DNA of 64,000 nucleotides. Origin: an uncultured Paraprevotella sp. (lineage in GTDB: Bacteria > Bacteroidota > Bacteroidia > Bacteroidales > Bacteroidaceae). The notes below the pieces were generated by a model that worked only from the letters and a program-made list of their open reading frames with translations, had not been told where the DNA came from and ran no database searches. The position numbers and the translations under genes are program-made. How positions within the stretch are numbered: position 1 is the stretch's first letter; each line of letters starts with the position of its first letter. This document shows positions 44,415 through 54,504 of the stretch, piece after piece. The DNA lies in contig CALUIV010000003.1 of NCBI GenBank assembly GCA_944320775.1, forward strand, positions 64,253 through 128,252. The letters are read 5' to 3'.

Positions 44415-47330
44415 ATGCCCATGAAATCTAAAACAATACTCCTGGCAGGATTCTTCCTGCTAGGATTTTCTGTATATGCACAAAATGATGCCACGGCAAT
44501 AAAGAGAGTTCTTAACGTTTATTTTCAAAACTGGAACACATCCTATACCACAGAAAACGAACGGTGTAAGATCGACAAAATCAATATCGACCGTAACAAA
44601 CGAATCATTCATGTTTACGGGAACGAACTTTTTGCAGCCCAACCATTTACGGTTGACAATACAACGCTGATATATAAAGAGCTCAAACGGTTACTTCCCA
44701 ACGATTATCACACCTATGACTTGATTGTATACGGAAAAGACTACCCGATCGAACAACTGATCCCAAATGCCATCAATGGCAAGCACAACAAGAATAAAAA
44801 GTGGGGGAATAAAGAATACGACGATCAACCCTGGACAAAAAACATGTCCCACCCCTACCGGATCACGAAAGGTTTGCAGAACAGACATTTCTGTGTATGG
44901 GCCAGTCATGGAAATTATTTCAAACAGGCTACGAATCGCTGGCAATGGCAACGTCCGAATTTATTCTGTACCAACGAAGACCTGCTGACTCAAACCATCG
45001 TTGTCCCTTACCTGATTCCTATGCTGGAAAACTCAGGTGCCGTCGTCTTTTCTCCACGGGAACGAGACTGGCAAAAACAGGAAGCTATCGTCGACAACGA
45101 CACACCAAGTCAAAACGGAATTTATACGGAGCGTAACAATAAATATAAGTGGCTTCGCGGAGGTATCGGTTTCGCCAAGACAAAAACAATCTATCAGGAT
45201 GGAGAAAATCCGTTTACAGACGGATCCTATCAGATGACGCAGACAGTAAACCGAAAATCGCAAGCTTCGGAAATCATCTGGCAACCAAACATTCCTGAAA
45301 AAGGCCAGTATGCAGTATATGTATCTTATGCCTCATTAGCTAACAGTATCGATGATGCCTCATATACCGTCAAACATGAAGGAACGGAAACAACAGTCCG
45401 GGTAAATCAAAAAATGGGTGGAGGTACATGGGTTTATTTGGGTTCCTATGAATTTACTCCCGATGATCCGGATAACAATCAAGTGAGACTCACAAATTTC
45501 AGCGAACAAAAAGGAATCGTAACGGCAGATGCCGTACGCTTTGGAGGAGGTATGGGAAACATTGCCCGAGGACTTCCCGGAAACCAACCGACAACAAGCG
45601 GACTACCCCGCTTCCTGGAAGGAGCGCGTTATAATGCACAATGGGCAGGTATGCCCGATTCTGTTTACAACGGAAGAAAAGGACAGAATGATTACGCAGA
45701 CGACATAAACACACGTTCTCTGATGACCAATGATTTGGCCGGCGGTTCCATATATCTCCCTTCGGAACCCGGTTTACAAGTTCCGATAGAACTCACTCTG
45801 GCCGTACACAGTGACGCCGGTGTCAGACGCGACAACAGCTTTGTCGGAACTCTTGGAATCTATACCACAAATACAAACGAGGGGTTATTGGACGCCGGTC
45901 TGTCCAGACTGACATCCCGGGATCTGTGTGACATGGTACAGACACAAGTAACCCAAGATATAGAGAAAACATACGGAGTATGGAAACGCCGACAGATGTT
46001 TGACCGAAATTATAGCGAAACCAGAATTCCTCAGATACCATCAATGATTCTGGAAACTTTGTCGCACCAGAATTTTACCGATATGCGTATGGCTCACGAT
46101 CCATATTTCAAATTTCTGATGGCTCGTGCCATTTACAAAGGAGTATTGAGATATACAGCAGCCCATTACGATCACAGTTATGAAATCCAGCCGCTCCCGG
46201 TCAGCAATTTCGCATCCCATCTGAATCTGGAAGATAACAAAATAGAACTGACCTGGTCGCCAACTGCCGATCCTCTCGAACCAACGGCATTACCCGACGG
46301 ATATGTTGTCTATACAAAAACTGAAGGAAAAGGATACGACAACGGCATCTATACCAAAAACACCCGTTTTTCCATTAAAGTGGAAAAAGACAAAATCTAT
46401 AGTTTTAAAATTACGGCTGTAAACGACGGAGGAGAAAGCTTCCCAAGTGAAGAACTGGCAGCCATGATTTCCAGTAAAGGGAAAGCATCTGTACTGATCG
46501 TCAATGGTTTTCAACGTTTGGCCGGACCACAGCCTATTAACACCGATTCCATTCAGGGATTTGACTTGCATTCGGATCCGGGAATTTATTATCAGAAATT
46601 CCCCGGATATTGTGGCTATCAACAAAATTTCAATAAGGTTGCTATGGGGAAAGAAGGTCCCAATGGTCTGGGATACAGTGATAATGAACTGACAGGAATG
46701 ATTATTGCCGGTAACACGTTCGACTACACCACCCAACATGGAAAAGCCATAAAAACAGCACGCAACTATTCTTTTGCTTCATGCAGCAGAAGTGCCGTCG
46801 AAAACAGAACCATCAACATGAATGATTACAACGTAGTGGACCTTATTCTCGGACTTCAGAAAAATGACGGGTATAGTAGTTTACAATATAAGACATTCAG
46901 TCTGGCTCTGCAAGATGCTATCAAAGAATATGTACGTCTGCATGGCAACCTTTTCGTCAGTGGAGCATATGTCGGAACAGACATGATGGGATATGACGAA
47001 CAGCAATTCACTCAAAATACCCTGAAATATTTCTGTTCAGGAAAAGTAGACATGCGCCTGATCAACAGTCTCCAAGGTATGAACACAGAATTTACGATTT
47101 ACAACAAACTGAATGAAAAGCAATATGCCGTGACTTGGGCAGACTGCATTATGCCTACCGACGAAGCCTTCCCGGTTATGCTCTACAACAATCAAATATC
47201 AGCTGGTATCGCCTACAACGGAAAAAACTACAAATGCATGATACTGGGCTTTCCATTTGAAAGTATTCAACAGGAAAGTATCAAAAATAAAATGATGACC
47301 GGCATCCTTAATTTCTTAACTGGAAAATAG
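44415..47330 (+). CDS. Secreted multidomain amidase_3 / golvesin-like protein ('xanthan lyase' group)
   Basis: A 971-residue exported protein with signal peptide (to about residue 22, YAQ). The Zn-amidase_3 ligands appear to be H165 (ASHGNYF), E216 (PRERD) and H465 (AVHSDAG), with catalytic E547 (ILETLSHQN). A golvesin-C-like beta domain (about 290-376) is inserted between the second and third ligand. An FN3-like domain (about 600-690) and a C-terminal alpha/beta domain (about 695-970, starting SVLIVNGFQR) follow. Relatives are often labelled 'xanthan lyase', but the residues point to cleavage of the MurNAc-L-Ala amide bond. The Met at 44421 is an equally good start. Confidence 0.8.
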   Translation: MPMKSKTILLAGFFLLGFSVYAQNDATAIKRVLNVYFQNWNTSYTTENERCKIDKINIDRNKRIIHVYGNELFAAQPFTVDNTTLIYKELKRLLPNDYHTYDLIVYGKDYPIEQLIPNAINGKHNKNKKWGNKEYDDQPWTKNMSHPYRITKGLQNRHFCVWASHGNYFKQATNRWQWQRPNLFCTNEDLLTQTIVVPYLIPMLENSGAVVFSPRERDWQKQEAIVDNDTPSQNGIYTERNNKYKWLRGGIGFAKTKTIYQDGENPFTDGSYQMTQTVNRKSQASEIIWQPNIPEKGQYAVYVSYASLANSIDDASYTVKHEGTETTVRVNQKMGGGTWVYLGSYEFTPDDPDNNQVRLTNFSEQKGIVTADAVRFGGGMGNIARGLPGNQPTTSGLPRFLEGARYNAQWAGMPDSVYNGRKGQNDYADDINTRSLMTNDLAGGSIYLPSEPGLQVPIELTLAVHSDAGVRRDNSFVGTLGIYTTNTNEGLLDAGLSRLTSRDLCDMVQTQVTQDIEKTYGVWKRRQMFDRNYSETRIPQIPSMILETLSHQNFTDMRMAHDPYFKFLMARAIYKGVLRYTAAHYDHSYEIQPLPVSNFASHLNLEDNKIELTWSPTADPLEPTALPDGYVVYTKTEGKGYDNGIYTKNTRFSIKVEKDKIYSFKITAVNDGGESFPSEELAAMISSKGKASVLIVNGFQRLAGPQPINTDSIQGFDLHSDPGIYYQKFPGYCGYQQNFNKVAMGKEGPNGLGYSDNELTGMIIAGNTFDYTTQHGKAIKTARNYSFASCSRSAVENRTINMNDYNVVDLILGLQKNDGYSSLQYKTFSLALQDAIKEYVRLHGNLFVSGAYVGTDMMGYDEQQFTQNTLKYFCSGKVDMRLINSLQGMNTEFTIYNKLNEKQYAVTWADCIMPTDEAFPVMLYNNQISAGIAYNGKNYKCMILGFPFESIQQESIKNKMMTGILNFLTGK

Positions 47331-47350
47331 AGGAAACATAAAAAAACATG

Positions 47351-47358
47351 TATATTTG
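47351..47358 (+). promoter_or_regulatory. -7 element before the 111-residue protein and YgiQ genes
   Basis: TATATTTG, 36 bp before the ATG. No -33 TTTG was found. Confidence 0.45.
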
Positions 47359-47393
47359 CATGAAATAATAACCCATAAAAAACAATCAAGACC

Positions 47394-47729
47394 ATGTACA
47401 AAATACAAACAAACCAAACCGGCAGCAGAGAAATGCTGATCACCGATGCTCATCTGAGAACCATTGAAAACAGAGCTTTGTTTAAAGATTTGGTAGACAG
47501 CACAGGAATCATTAATGAAGAAGTGCTGGAAAAATTGAAAATGAATGTCCGTGCTCTACTAGAACATGAAAAGGATGCTCACGATCTGATCGTATTCAGC
47601 CATGAAGTGCTGTTCCACGACAATATGAAAGCATTTGGTTTAGGACAGTTAATCAAATTATATACCAATTGGTTGAATACAAAGACAGAAGTAGAAAAAG
47701 CATATTTTGAAGATCCTTCCATTCTTTAA
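47394..47729 (+). CDS. Small helical protein of unknown function
   Basis: A 111-residue soluble, charged, mostly helical protein (starts MYKIQTNQTGSREMLITD). I do not recognise a domain. Start, stop and codon use look genuine; it precedes the YgiQ gene by 17 bp, so the two are probably one transcript. No signal peptide or membrane segment. Confidence 0.7.
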   Translation: MYKIQTNQTGSREMLITDAHLRTIENRALFKDLVDSTGIINEEVLEKLKMNVRALLEHEKDAHDLIVFSHEVLFHDNMKAFGLGQLIKLYTNWLNTKTEVEKAYFEDPSIL

Positions 47730-47746
47730 TAATCCGATAAAAAACA

Positions 47747-49753
47747 ATGAAAGAATTTCGCCTGACAGACTGGTTACCGACAACAAAAAAAGAAGTTGAG
47801 CTCCGCGGATGGGACCAATTGGATATCATCCTGTTCAGCGCCGATGCCTACATTGACCATCCGTCCTTCGGGGCAGCCGTTATCGGACGCATTCTGGAAG
47901 CTGAAGGGCTGAAAGTGGCTATCGTACCGCAACCCGACTGGCATGGCGATTATCGCGATTTCAAGAAATTAGGAAGACCAAGACTGTGGTTTGGTGTTGC
48001 CCCCGGTTGTATGGACTCCATGGTCAACAAATATACGGCAAACAGAAGATTGCGTAGCGAAGATGCCTATTCACCCGACGGAAGGCATGATTTGCGTCCG
48101 GAATATCCGACTGTCGTCTATACACAGATCTTAAAACAAATTTATCCAGACGTACCGGTTGTTTTAGGAGGAATCGAAGCTTCACTACGCCGCTTGACTC
48201 ATTATGATTACTGGAAAGAATGCTTCAAACCTTGCATTCTGTGCGAAAGCGGTGCAGACATGATTGTATACGGAATGGGCGAAAAACCTATTATTGAGCT
48301 GACCAACAAACTGACTCAGTTAATAGAACAGTCTGACGAAGATCTTGCCTATGATGAAAACGGACAATCCTATATCGGCATAAAAGCTTTCAGAAAGGCT
48401 CTGTGCCGTTCTTCAGAAATCAAACAAACTGTCGTTTTATATAAGAAAGAAGATATACCTGGAGGAATAACTGATCAGGATATCGTACTGCATAGTCACG
48501 AAAGTTGTCTGGAGAATAAAAGATTCCAGTCCGAAAACTTCAAACATATTGAAGAAGAAAGCAATAAATATCATGCCCAAAGAATTATCCAACAAACAGG
48601 GAACCGATATGTGGTCGTCAATCCCCCCTATCCGCCATTAACCCAAAAAGAACTGGATCATTCTTTTGATCTTCCATATACACGCCTTCCCCATCCCAAA
48701 TATAAAGGAAAGCGTATTCCTGCATATGAAATGATCAAGTTTTCTGTAAATCTCCATCGAGGATGTTTCGGAGGATGTGCTTTCTGTACTATCTCCGCAC
48801 ATCAGGGTAAGTTCATTATGAACAGAAGCAAAGAAAGCATTCTGAAAGAAGTTAAAGCTATTTGTGAAATGCCCGATTTTAAAGGTTACCTGTCTGACTT
48901 AGGTGGACCATCAGCAAACATGTATGGCATGCGCGGGAAAAAACTGGAAATCTGCGAGAAATGTAAAAAACCATCTTGTATTCACCCGCAAATATGCCCG
49001 AACCTGAATACGGACCACAGACCTCTATTGGATATTTATCATGCTGTCGATGCATTACCGGGTATTAAAAAGAGTTTTATCGGTAGTGGAGTACGTTATG
49101 ATCTCCTGCTTCATGATGCAAAAGACAATCAAATAAACCATGCGGCACAGCAATATACCCGGGAACTGATTACAAAACACGTCAGCGGAAGACTAAAAGT
49201 GGCTCCAGAACATACATCAGACTATGTCTTGAATCTGATGCGTAAACCGTCTTTCCGTCTTTTTGGTGAATTCAAAACAATATTCGACAGAATAAACCGG
49301 GAAGAAAATCTACATCAGCAAATCATTCCCTACTTCATCAGCAGTCATCCGGGATGCAAAGCTGAAGATATGGCTGAATTGGCAGTCCTGACCAAAGATA
49401 TGGATTTCCAACTCGAGCAAGTTCAGGATTTTACCCCAACTCCAATGACAGTCAGCACAGAAACCTGGGCTACAGGTTTTCATCCATATACATTGGAACC
49501 CGTATATTCGGCCAAAACGCCAAAAGAAAAATTGGCCCAACGTATGTTCTTTTTCTGGTATAAGCCGGAAGAACAAGGGAAAATACGCGCTGAATTACAA
49601 AAAATGAACCGTCCGGATCTGATCCAGCGTCTGTTTGACAAAAAAACAACTACAAATAGTTTTCCACGCCGGAAAACATATGAGGAAACACCTGTACAGA
49701 AAAACAAGAAAGAAAACGCTCACAAAAGAAAGTTTTCCCGTAAACAGAAATAA
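47747..49753 (+). CDS. YgiQ-family radical SAM protein
   Basis: A 668-residue cytoplasmic radical-SAM protein. An N-terminal YgiQ-specific domain comes first, then the radical-SAM core with the [4Fe-4S] motif C-x3-C-x2-C in GCFGGCAFC (about residue 340), a further Cys-rich stretch (CEKCKKPSCIHPQICPN), and a Lys/Arg-rich C-terminal tail. The substrate is unknown. Length and domain order are normal. A 12-bp hairpin (49760-49793) ends the gene. Confidence 0.92.
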   Translation: MKEFRLTDWLPTTKKEVELRGWDQLDIILFSADAYIDHPSFGAAVIGRILEAEGLKVAIVPQPDWHGDYRDFKKLGRPRLWFGVAPGCMDSMVNKYTANRRLRSEDAYSPDGRHDLRPEYPTVVYTQILKQIYPDVPVVLGGIEASLRRLTHYDYWKECFKPCILCESGADMIVYGMGEKPIIELTNKLTQLIEQSDEDLAYDENGQSYIGIKAFRKALCRSSEIKQTVVLYKKEDIPGGITDQDIVLHSHESCLENKRFQSENFKHIEEESNKYHAQRIIQQTGNRYVVVNPPYPPLTQKELDHSFDLPYTRLPHPKYKGKRIPAYEMIKFSVNLHRGCFGGCAFCTISAHQGKFIMNRSKESILKEVKAICEMPDFKGYLSDLGGPSANMYGMRGKKLEICEKCKKPSCIHPQICPNLNTDHRPLLDIYHAVDALPGIKKSFIGSGVRYDLLLHDAKDNQINHAAQQYTRELITKHVSGRLKVAPEHTSDYVLNLMRKPSFRLFGEFKTIFDRINREENLHQQIIPYFISSHPGCKAEDMAELAVLTKDMDFQLEQVQDFTPTPMTVSTETWATGFHPYTLEPVYSAKTPKEKLAQRMFFFWYKPEEQGKIRAELQKMNRPDLIQRLFDKKTTTNSFPRRKTYEETPVQKNKKENAHKRKFSRKQK

Positions 49754-49759
49754 GTATCT

Positions 49760-49793
49760 GGCAAAATGACGACCTGAAATCCGTCATTTTGCC
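49760..49793 (+). terminator. Hairpin after YgiQ gene, overlapping the next promoter
   Basis: A 12-bp perfect stem (49760-49771 with 49782-49793). Its 3' arm contains the TTTG of the symporter promoter. Confidence 0.6.
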
Positions 49794-49818
49794 ATGCTCA
49801 AAAAATGTCGTATCTTTG
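49788..49818 (+). promoter_or_regulatory. Alanine symporter gene promoter
   Basis: TTTG (49788-49791), a 19-bp spacer and TATCTTTG (49811-49818). A full consensus. Its start near 49825 supports an ATG at 49844 and not at 49805. Confidence 0.75.
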
Positions 49819-49843
49819 CAAAACTATTGTTTTCAAGATACAC

Positions 49844-51253
49844 ATGATGATTCTAAACTTTTTAAATGACATTCTCTGGGGATACGTACTGATTATCGCC
49901 CTGTTGGCTTGTGCCATATATTTTAGTATTCGCACCCGCTTTGTACAATTCCGTATGCTGGGAGAAACCATCCGACTCCTTGGCGATTCTTCTAACGACC
50001 GACAAACGAGTAACGACCCGGACAATCACCGCCATGTATCCTCATTTCAGGCATTTACAATATCTTTAGCCAGTCGAGTCGGTACAGGTAATCTGGCCGG
50101 TGTAGCGGCAGCCATAGCCGTAGGCGGACCGGGATCGGTATTCTGGATGTGGATTATTGCACTGATCGGTGCCAGCAGTGCCTTTATCGAAAGCACCTTA
50201 GCCCAACTTTATAAAACAAAAGGAAAAAATTCCTTCATTGGCGGACCGGCATATTATATGCTCTATGGTATGAAATGCAGATGGATGGGAATTCTTTTTG
50301 CCATACTGATTACGCTTACTTTCGGATTCGCTTTCAATTCGGTACAAAGCAATACGATCTGCGAAGCCATGAGCCAGGCATTTCAATGGAATAATTTATA
50401 TGTCGGTTTGGCACTTACATTACTGACATTGCTGATTATTTTCGGAGGTATACACCGGATTGCCATCGTCAGTAGTGTGATTGTACCTGTCATGGCATTA
50501 GGTTACATAATTCTTGCCTTATACATCGTCATCAGCAAAATACACATGCTTCCGGAAGTCATTTCAACAATCGTTTCACATGCACTGGGATGGGAACAAG
50601 TCATCGGCGGTGGTGTTGGCGCCGCACTCATGCAGGGAATAAAGCGAGGACTTTTCAGCAACGAAGCCGGAATGGGATCTGCTCCGAATGCGGCAGCTAC
50701 AGCTACTGTTACTCATCCCGTCAAACAAGGATTGATTCAGGCCTTAGGTGTTTTCACAGATACTTTGATCATTTGCAGCTGTACAGCTTTCATTATACTT
50801 TTCAGCGGCATTCCGATTAACAGCAGCGTGCAAGGCGTTCAACTTACCCAACAGGCTCTTCAGGCTGAAATCGGAAATTCAGGCAGTATTTTTGTAGCTG
50901 TTGCCATTCTGTTTTTTGCCTTCAGCAGTATTTTGGGAAATTATTATTACGGCGAAGCAAATATCCTTTTTATCACACGCCGTAAATGGGTTCTGAATAC
51001 CTACCGGATATTAGTAACCGGATTTGTATTATTTGGTGCTCTGGCCAGTCTGGAAACAGCATGGAACTTGGCTGATCTGATGATGGCACTGATGACACTT
51101 TGCAATTTGGTCGCAATCAGTATTCTTGCCCCGCAAGCAATCCTCCTGCTCAAAGATTACATCAGCCAAAAAAAGAATGGAATAAAGAGTCCGACATTCA
51201 ACAAAAACATGTTTGAGGAAAAAATCAGAAAAAATATTCCATATTGGGATTAA
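49844..51253 (+). CDS. Alanine/glycine:cation symporter (AGCS family)
   Basis: A 469-residue inner-membrane transporter with about ten to eleven helices, importing alanine or glycine with Na+. It shows the AGCS signature ASRVGTGNLAGVAAAIAVGG near residue 77 and GLFSNEAGMGSAPNAAA in the second half. I start at MMILNFLND because the promoter -7 box lies inside the longer frame that begins at 49805. It fits an organism with an NQR-generated Na+ gradient. MenA follows 83 bp later. Confidence 0.93.
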   Translation: MMILNFLNDILWGYVLIIALLACAIYFSIRTRFVQFRMLGETIRLLGDSSNDRQTSNDPDNHRHVSSFQAFTISLASRVGTGNLAGVAAAIAVGGPGSVFWMWIIALIGASSAFIESTLAQLYKTKGKNSFIGGPAYYMLYGMKCRWMGILFAILITLTFGFAFNSVQSNTICEAMSQAFQWNNLYVGLALTLLTLLIIFGGIHRIAIVSSVIVPVMALGYIILALYIVISKIHMLPEVISTIVSHALGWEQVIGGGVGAALMQGIKRGLFSNEAGMGSAPNAAATATVTHPVKQGLIQALGVFTDTLIICSCTAFIILFSGIPINSSVQGVQLTQQALQAEIGNSGSIFVAVAILFFAFSSILGNYYYGEANILFITRRKWVLNTYRILVTGFVLFGALASLETAWNLADLMMALMTLCNLVAISILAPQAILLLKDYISQKKNGIKSPTFNKNMFEEKIRKNIPYWD

Positions 51254-51287
51254 AGATAAGAAGGTCTGAAAATTTCTTTCTTTCGCT

Positions 51288-51318
51288 TTTGCAAATTGCC
51301 TCAGGCATCGTATCTTTA
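51288..51318 (+). promoter_or_regulatory. menA promoter
   Basis: TTTG (51288-51291), a 19-bp spacer and TATCTTTA (51311-51318; last base differs), 19 bp before the ATG. Confidence 0.6.
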
Positions 51319-51336
51319 CCAACAAGATTTTAATTT

Positions 51337-52242
51337 ATGACCAAACAAGACATTTCAACCAATTCGTTTAAGGCTTGGTATCTGGCATCGCGCCCGAAAA
51401 CATTAACGGGAGCAGCCGCACCAATACTGATAGCATTGTCTGCAGCATGGAAAGACCTGTCACTCGAAAACAGAGATTTTCTGTGGTTGCCCGGCCTACT
51501 CTGTCTGGCATTTGCTTTACTCATGCAAATTGATGCAAATTTCATCAATGACTATTTTGATTTTAAAAAAGGAGTAGATACCGAAGAAAGACTTGGTCCT
51601 AAACGAGCTTGTGCCCAAGGCTGGATCACACTAAAAGCCATGAAGTGGGGAATCATACTAACGACTGTACTCTCCTGTCTGATCGGACTTCCTTTAATAC
51701 AGTATGGCGGAATCGAAATGATCGGAATCGGAGCAATCTGTGTTGTCTTCAGTTTTTTGTATACAACAACTCTGGCAAGAAAAGGATTAGGCGATTTGCT
51801 TGTTATCTTATTTTTCGGAATTGTACCGGTCTGTATCACCTATTACATTCAGACCAAAAATCTGGATGCAACTGTTTTCGCTCTTTCTCTGGCCATAGGA
51901 ATTGCAACAGATGCATTGTTGATTGTCAACAATTACCGGGATCGGGAGACAGACGTACATTCTGGAAAAAAAACACTAGTCGTTTTAATTGGTTATAAAA
52001 CTACGGAACGACTCTATCTTTTTTTGGGTATTATCGCCTGCATGCTCTGTTTCAGTCTCTTTTGCAAAAATCAAGTATTCGGTGCGCTCCTTCCACTCCT
52101 CTATTTGTTTCCTCATATTCAAACATGGAAAGAAATGTGTCGGATACATAAAGGGAAACAACTGAATCAAACATTGGGCAAAACAGCCCGCAATATCTTT
52201 ATACTGGCTTTATTGACCAGTATTGGTATCTTAATCTCATAA
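51337..52242 (+). CDS. menA: 1,4-dihydroxy-2-naphthoate polyprenyltransferase
   Basis: A 301-residue UbiA-family membrane prenyltransferase that attaches the isoprenoid chain in menaquinone synthesis. Eight or nine helices. The first Asp motif is NDYFDFKKGVD, preceded by SRPKTLTGAAAPI; the second is NYRDRETD. These fit MenA. Menaquinone is the likely acceptor for the NQR encoded at 19.8-25.9 kb. ettA follows 33 bp later, probably on the same transcript. Confidence 0.93.
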   Translation: MTKQDISTNSFKAWYLASRPKTLTGAAAPILIALSAAWKDLSLENRDFLWLPGLLCLAFALLMQIDANFINDYFDFKKGVDTEERLGPKRACAQGWITLKAMKWGIILTTVLSCLIGLPLIQYGGIEMIGIGAICVVFSFLYTTTLARKGLGDLLVILFFGIVPVCITYYIQTKNLDATVFALSLAIGIATDALLIVNNYRDRETDVHSGKKTLVVLIGYKTTERLYLFLGIIACMLCFSLFCKNQVFGALLPLLYLFPHIQTWKEMCRIHKGKQLNQTLGKTARNIFILALLTSIGILIS

Positions 52243-52275
52243 AATCATTTCATTAATCTTATATATTTATCATCT

Positions 52276-53973
52276 ATGGCAACAGTGGACGACAAAAAGA
52301 TTATTTTCTCGATGGTAGGCGTTAGCAAAACCATCCAACAAACCAACAAACAAGTCCTCAAAGACATCTACCTGAGCTTCTTCTACGGAGCCAAGATCGG
52401 AATTATCGGTCTGAACGGTTCCGGAAAGTCAACGCTGATGAAAATCATTGCCGGACTCGACACAAATTTTCAAGGTGAAGTGGTATTCTCACCAGGATAC
52501 AGCGTAGGATACCTGCCTCAGGAACCACAACTCGATGACAACAAGACGGTAAAAGAGGTTGTAATGGAAGGCGTACAACAAATTGTGGATGCACTGACAG
52601 AATACGAAGAAATCAATCAAAAATTCGGATTACCAGAATATTATGAAGATGCGGACAAAATGAATGAACTGTTTGCCCGTCAGGGAGAATTACAGGATAT
52701 CATTGATGCAACAGATGCCTGGAATCTCGACAGTAAACTGGAACGTGCCATGGACGCACTACGCTGCCCTCCGGCAGACCAGATGGTCGCAAACCTCTCA
52801 GGTGGTGAACGCCGTCGGGTTGCTCTTTGCCGATTGTTGTTACAAAAACCAGATGTACTATTGCTCGATGAGCCAACCAACCATTTGGATGCTGAAAGTA
52901 TTGATTGGCTGGAACAACACCTGAACCAATACGAAGGTACGGTTATTGCCGTTACACACGACCGCTACTTCCTGGACGATGTTGCCGGTTGGATTCTGGA
53001 ACTGGATCGAGGCGAAGGCATTCCATGGAAAGGTAATTACAGTTCTTGGCTGGAACAAAAAACCAAGCGTATGGAACTGGAAGAAAAAGTGGCCAGCAAA
53101 CGAAGAAAAACCCTGCAACGTGAATTGGAATGGGTACGTATGGCTCCAAAAGCACGCCAAGCAAAAGGTAAAGCCCGTTTGAATTCATACGACAAGCTTT
53201 TGAACGAGGACCAGAAAGAAAAAGAGGAAAAACTGGAAATCTATATCCCAAATGGTCCGCGTCTGGGCAATAAAGTCATCGAAGCCATACACATGAAAAA
53301 AGCATTTGGCGACAAAGTGCTCTTCAACGATTTGAATTTTGTCTTGCCACCGAATGGTATCGTAGGTGTTATCGGACCGAACGGCGCCGGAAAAACCACG
53401 TTGTTCCGTCTGATTATGGGCATGGAAACTCCAGATGGAGGAACATTTGAAGTTGGTGAAACAGTTAAACTGGCATACGTAGACCAAAGTCACAAAGATA
53501 TTGATCCACAAAAAAGCGTATACGAAGTAATCAGCCAAGGTAACGAACTTATCCGTCTCGGCAACAAAGATGTCAATGCACGCGCTTACTTAAGCCGCTT
53601 CAATTTTTCTGGCGGTGATCAGGAAAAGAAATGCGGTGTGCTTTCCGGTGGTGAACGCAACCGCCTGCATTTGGCCATGGCACTCAAAGAAGAAGGCAAC
53701 GTGCTGCTGCTCGACGAGCCGACCAACGACATTGACGTAAACACGTTGCGTGCTCTGGAAGAAGGTCTTGAATCATTTGCCGGATGTGCCGTCGTTATCA
53801 GTCACGACCGCTGGTTCCTGGATCGTATCTGTACACACATTCTGGCTTTCGAAGGAGATGGCAACGTGTTCTTCTTCGAAGGAAGCTATTCTGAATACGA
53901 AAGCAACAAGATGAAACGTCTCGGACTTGAAGAGCCCAAGAGAATCCGATACAGAAAACTCATGGAAGACTAA
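52276..53973 (+). CDS. ettA: Energy-dependent translational throttle protein EttA (ABC-F)
   Basis: A 565-residue soluble ABC-F ATPase that binds the ribosomal E site and gates the first elongation step according to ADP/ATP level. Two ABC domains: Walker A GLNGSGKST, signature LSGGERRRVAL and Walker B LLLDEPTNHLD in the first; GPNGAGKTT, LSGGERNRLHL and LLLDEPTNDID in the second. An arm insertion lies in the first and a P-site tRNA linker between them. Length and motifs match EttA. Confidence 0.95.
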   Translation: MATVDDKKIIFSMVGVSKTIQQTNKQVLKDIYLSFFYGAKIGIIGLNGSGKSTLMKIIAGLDTNFQGEVVFSPGYSVGYLPQEPQLDDNKTVKEVVMEGVQQIVDALTEYEEINQKFGLPEYYEDADKMNELFARQGELQDIIDATDAWNLDSKLERAMDALRCPPADQMVANLSGGERRRVALCRLLLQKPDVLLLDEPTNHLDAESIDWLEQHLNQYEGTVIAVTHDRYFLDDVAGWILELDRGEGIPWKGNYSSWLEQKTKRMELEEKVASKRRKTLQRELEWVRMAPKARQAKGKARLNSYDKLLNEDQKEKEEKLEIYIPNGPRLGNKVIEAIHMKKAFGDKVLFNDLNFVLPPNGIVGVIGPNGAGKTTLFRLIMGMETPDGGTFEVGETVKLAYVDQSHKDIDPQKSVYEVISQGNELIRLGNKDVNARAYLSRFNFSGGDQEKKCGVLSGGERNRLHLAMALKEEGNVLLLDEPTNDIDVNTLRALEEGLESFAGCAVVISHDRWFLDRICTHILAFEGDGNVFFFEGSYSEYESNKMKRLGLEEPKRIRYRKLMED

Positions 53974-53995
53974 ACGCTTCTGAAGCATCAATCTG

Positions 53996-54040
53996 GCTGT
54001 TCGCAAAACGACATATCGTTTTACGAACAGCTCTATTTTT
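53996..54040 (+). terminator. Terminator of ettA
   Basis: A 16-bp stem with one mismatch (53996-54011 with 54016-54031), a four-base loop, and a TATTTTT tail. Confidence 0.85.
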
Positions 54041-54065
54041 ATCACGATAAAGACATTTTTGAACA

Positions 54066-54407
54066 ATGAATAACGGAAACGATTGGAAAAAACGCCTGGG
54101 TATGGTCTACTCGACTAATCCTGACTTTCAATTTGAAACCGAACAGGAAGAAGAGCGAGAGACACTGCCGAAACAACAACAGAAACTGCGCGTCAGCATC
54201 GAGAAAAAAAACAGAGGAGGTAAAACCGCGACGGTCATCAAAGGATTTGTGGGTTGCGAAGAAGATCTGAAAGCACTCGGGAAAATGCTGAAAACAAAAT
54301 GCGGTGTAGGTGGAAGCGCAAAAGAAGGCGAACTGATTATTCAGGGAGAATTCAAACAAAAAATCATAGATATTTTAATTAAAGAAGGTTATACCCAGAC
54401 AAAATAA
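54066..54407 (+). CDS. SUI1/YciH-type translation initiation factor
   Basis: A 113-residue protein with a charged N-terminus (1-40) and a SUI1/eIF1 fold (about 40-110; VSIEKKNRGGKTATVIKGF and CGVGGSAKEGELIIQG). Homologues may affect start-codon fidelity; bacterial function is poorly defined. It lies between ettA and a peptidase, after a strong terminator, so it should have its own promoter, which I could not find with confidence. Confidence 0.9.
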   Translation: MNNGNDWKKRLGMVYSTNPDFQFETEQEEERETLPKQQQKLRVSIEKKNRGGKTATVIKGFVGCEEDLKALGKMLKTKCGVGGSAKEGELIIQGEFKQKIIDILIKEGYTQTK

Positions 54408-54451
54408 ATTCTTTTTCTGTGTATAAACACACTATAATGGAATATTATTGT

Positions 54452-54459
54452 TATTTTTG
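54452..54459 (+). promoter_or_regulatory. PS-10 peptidase gene -7 element
   Basis: TATTTTTG, 45 bp before the ATG. No -33 TTTG at the right spacing. Confidence 0.45.
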
Positions 54460-54504
54460 CACAGAAATAAAACAATGAGAATATAAAAATAAAAATCCGG
54501 AACT

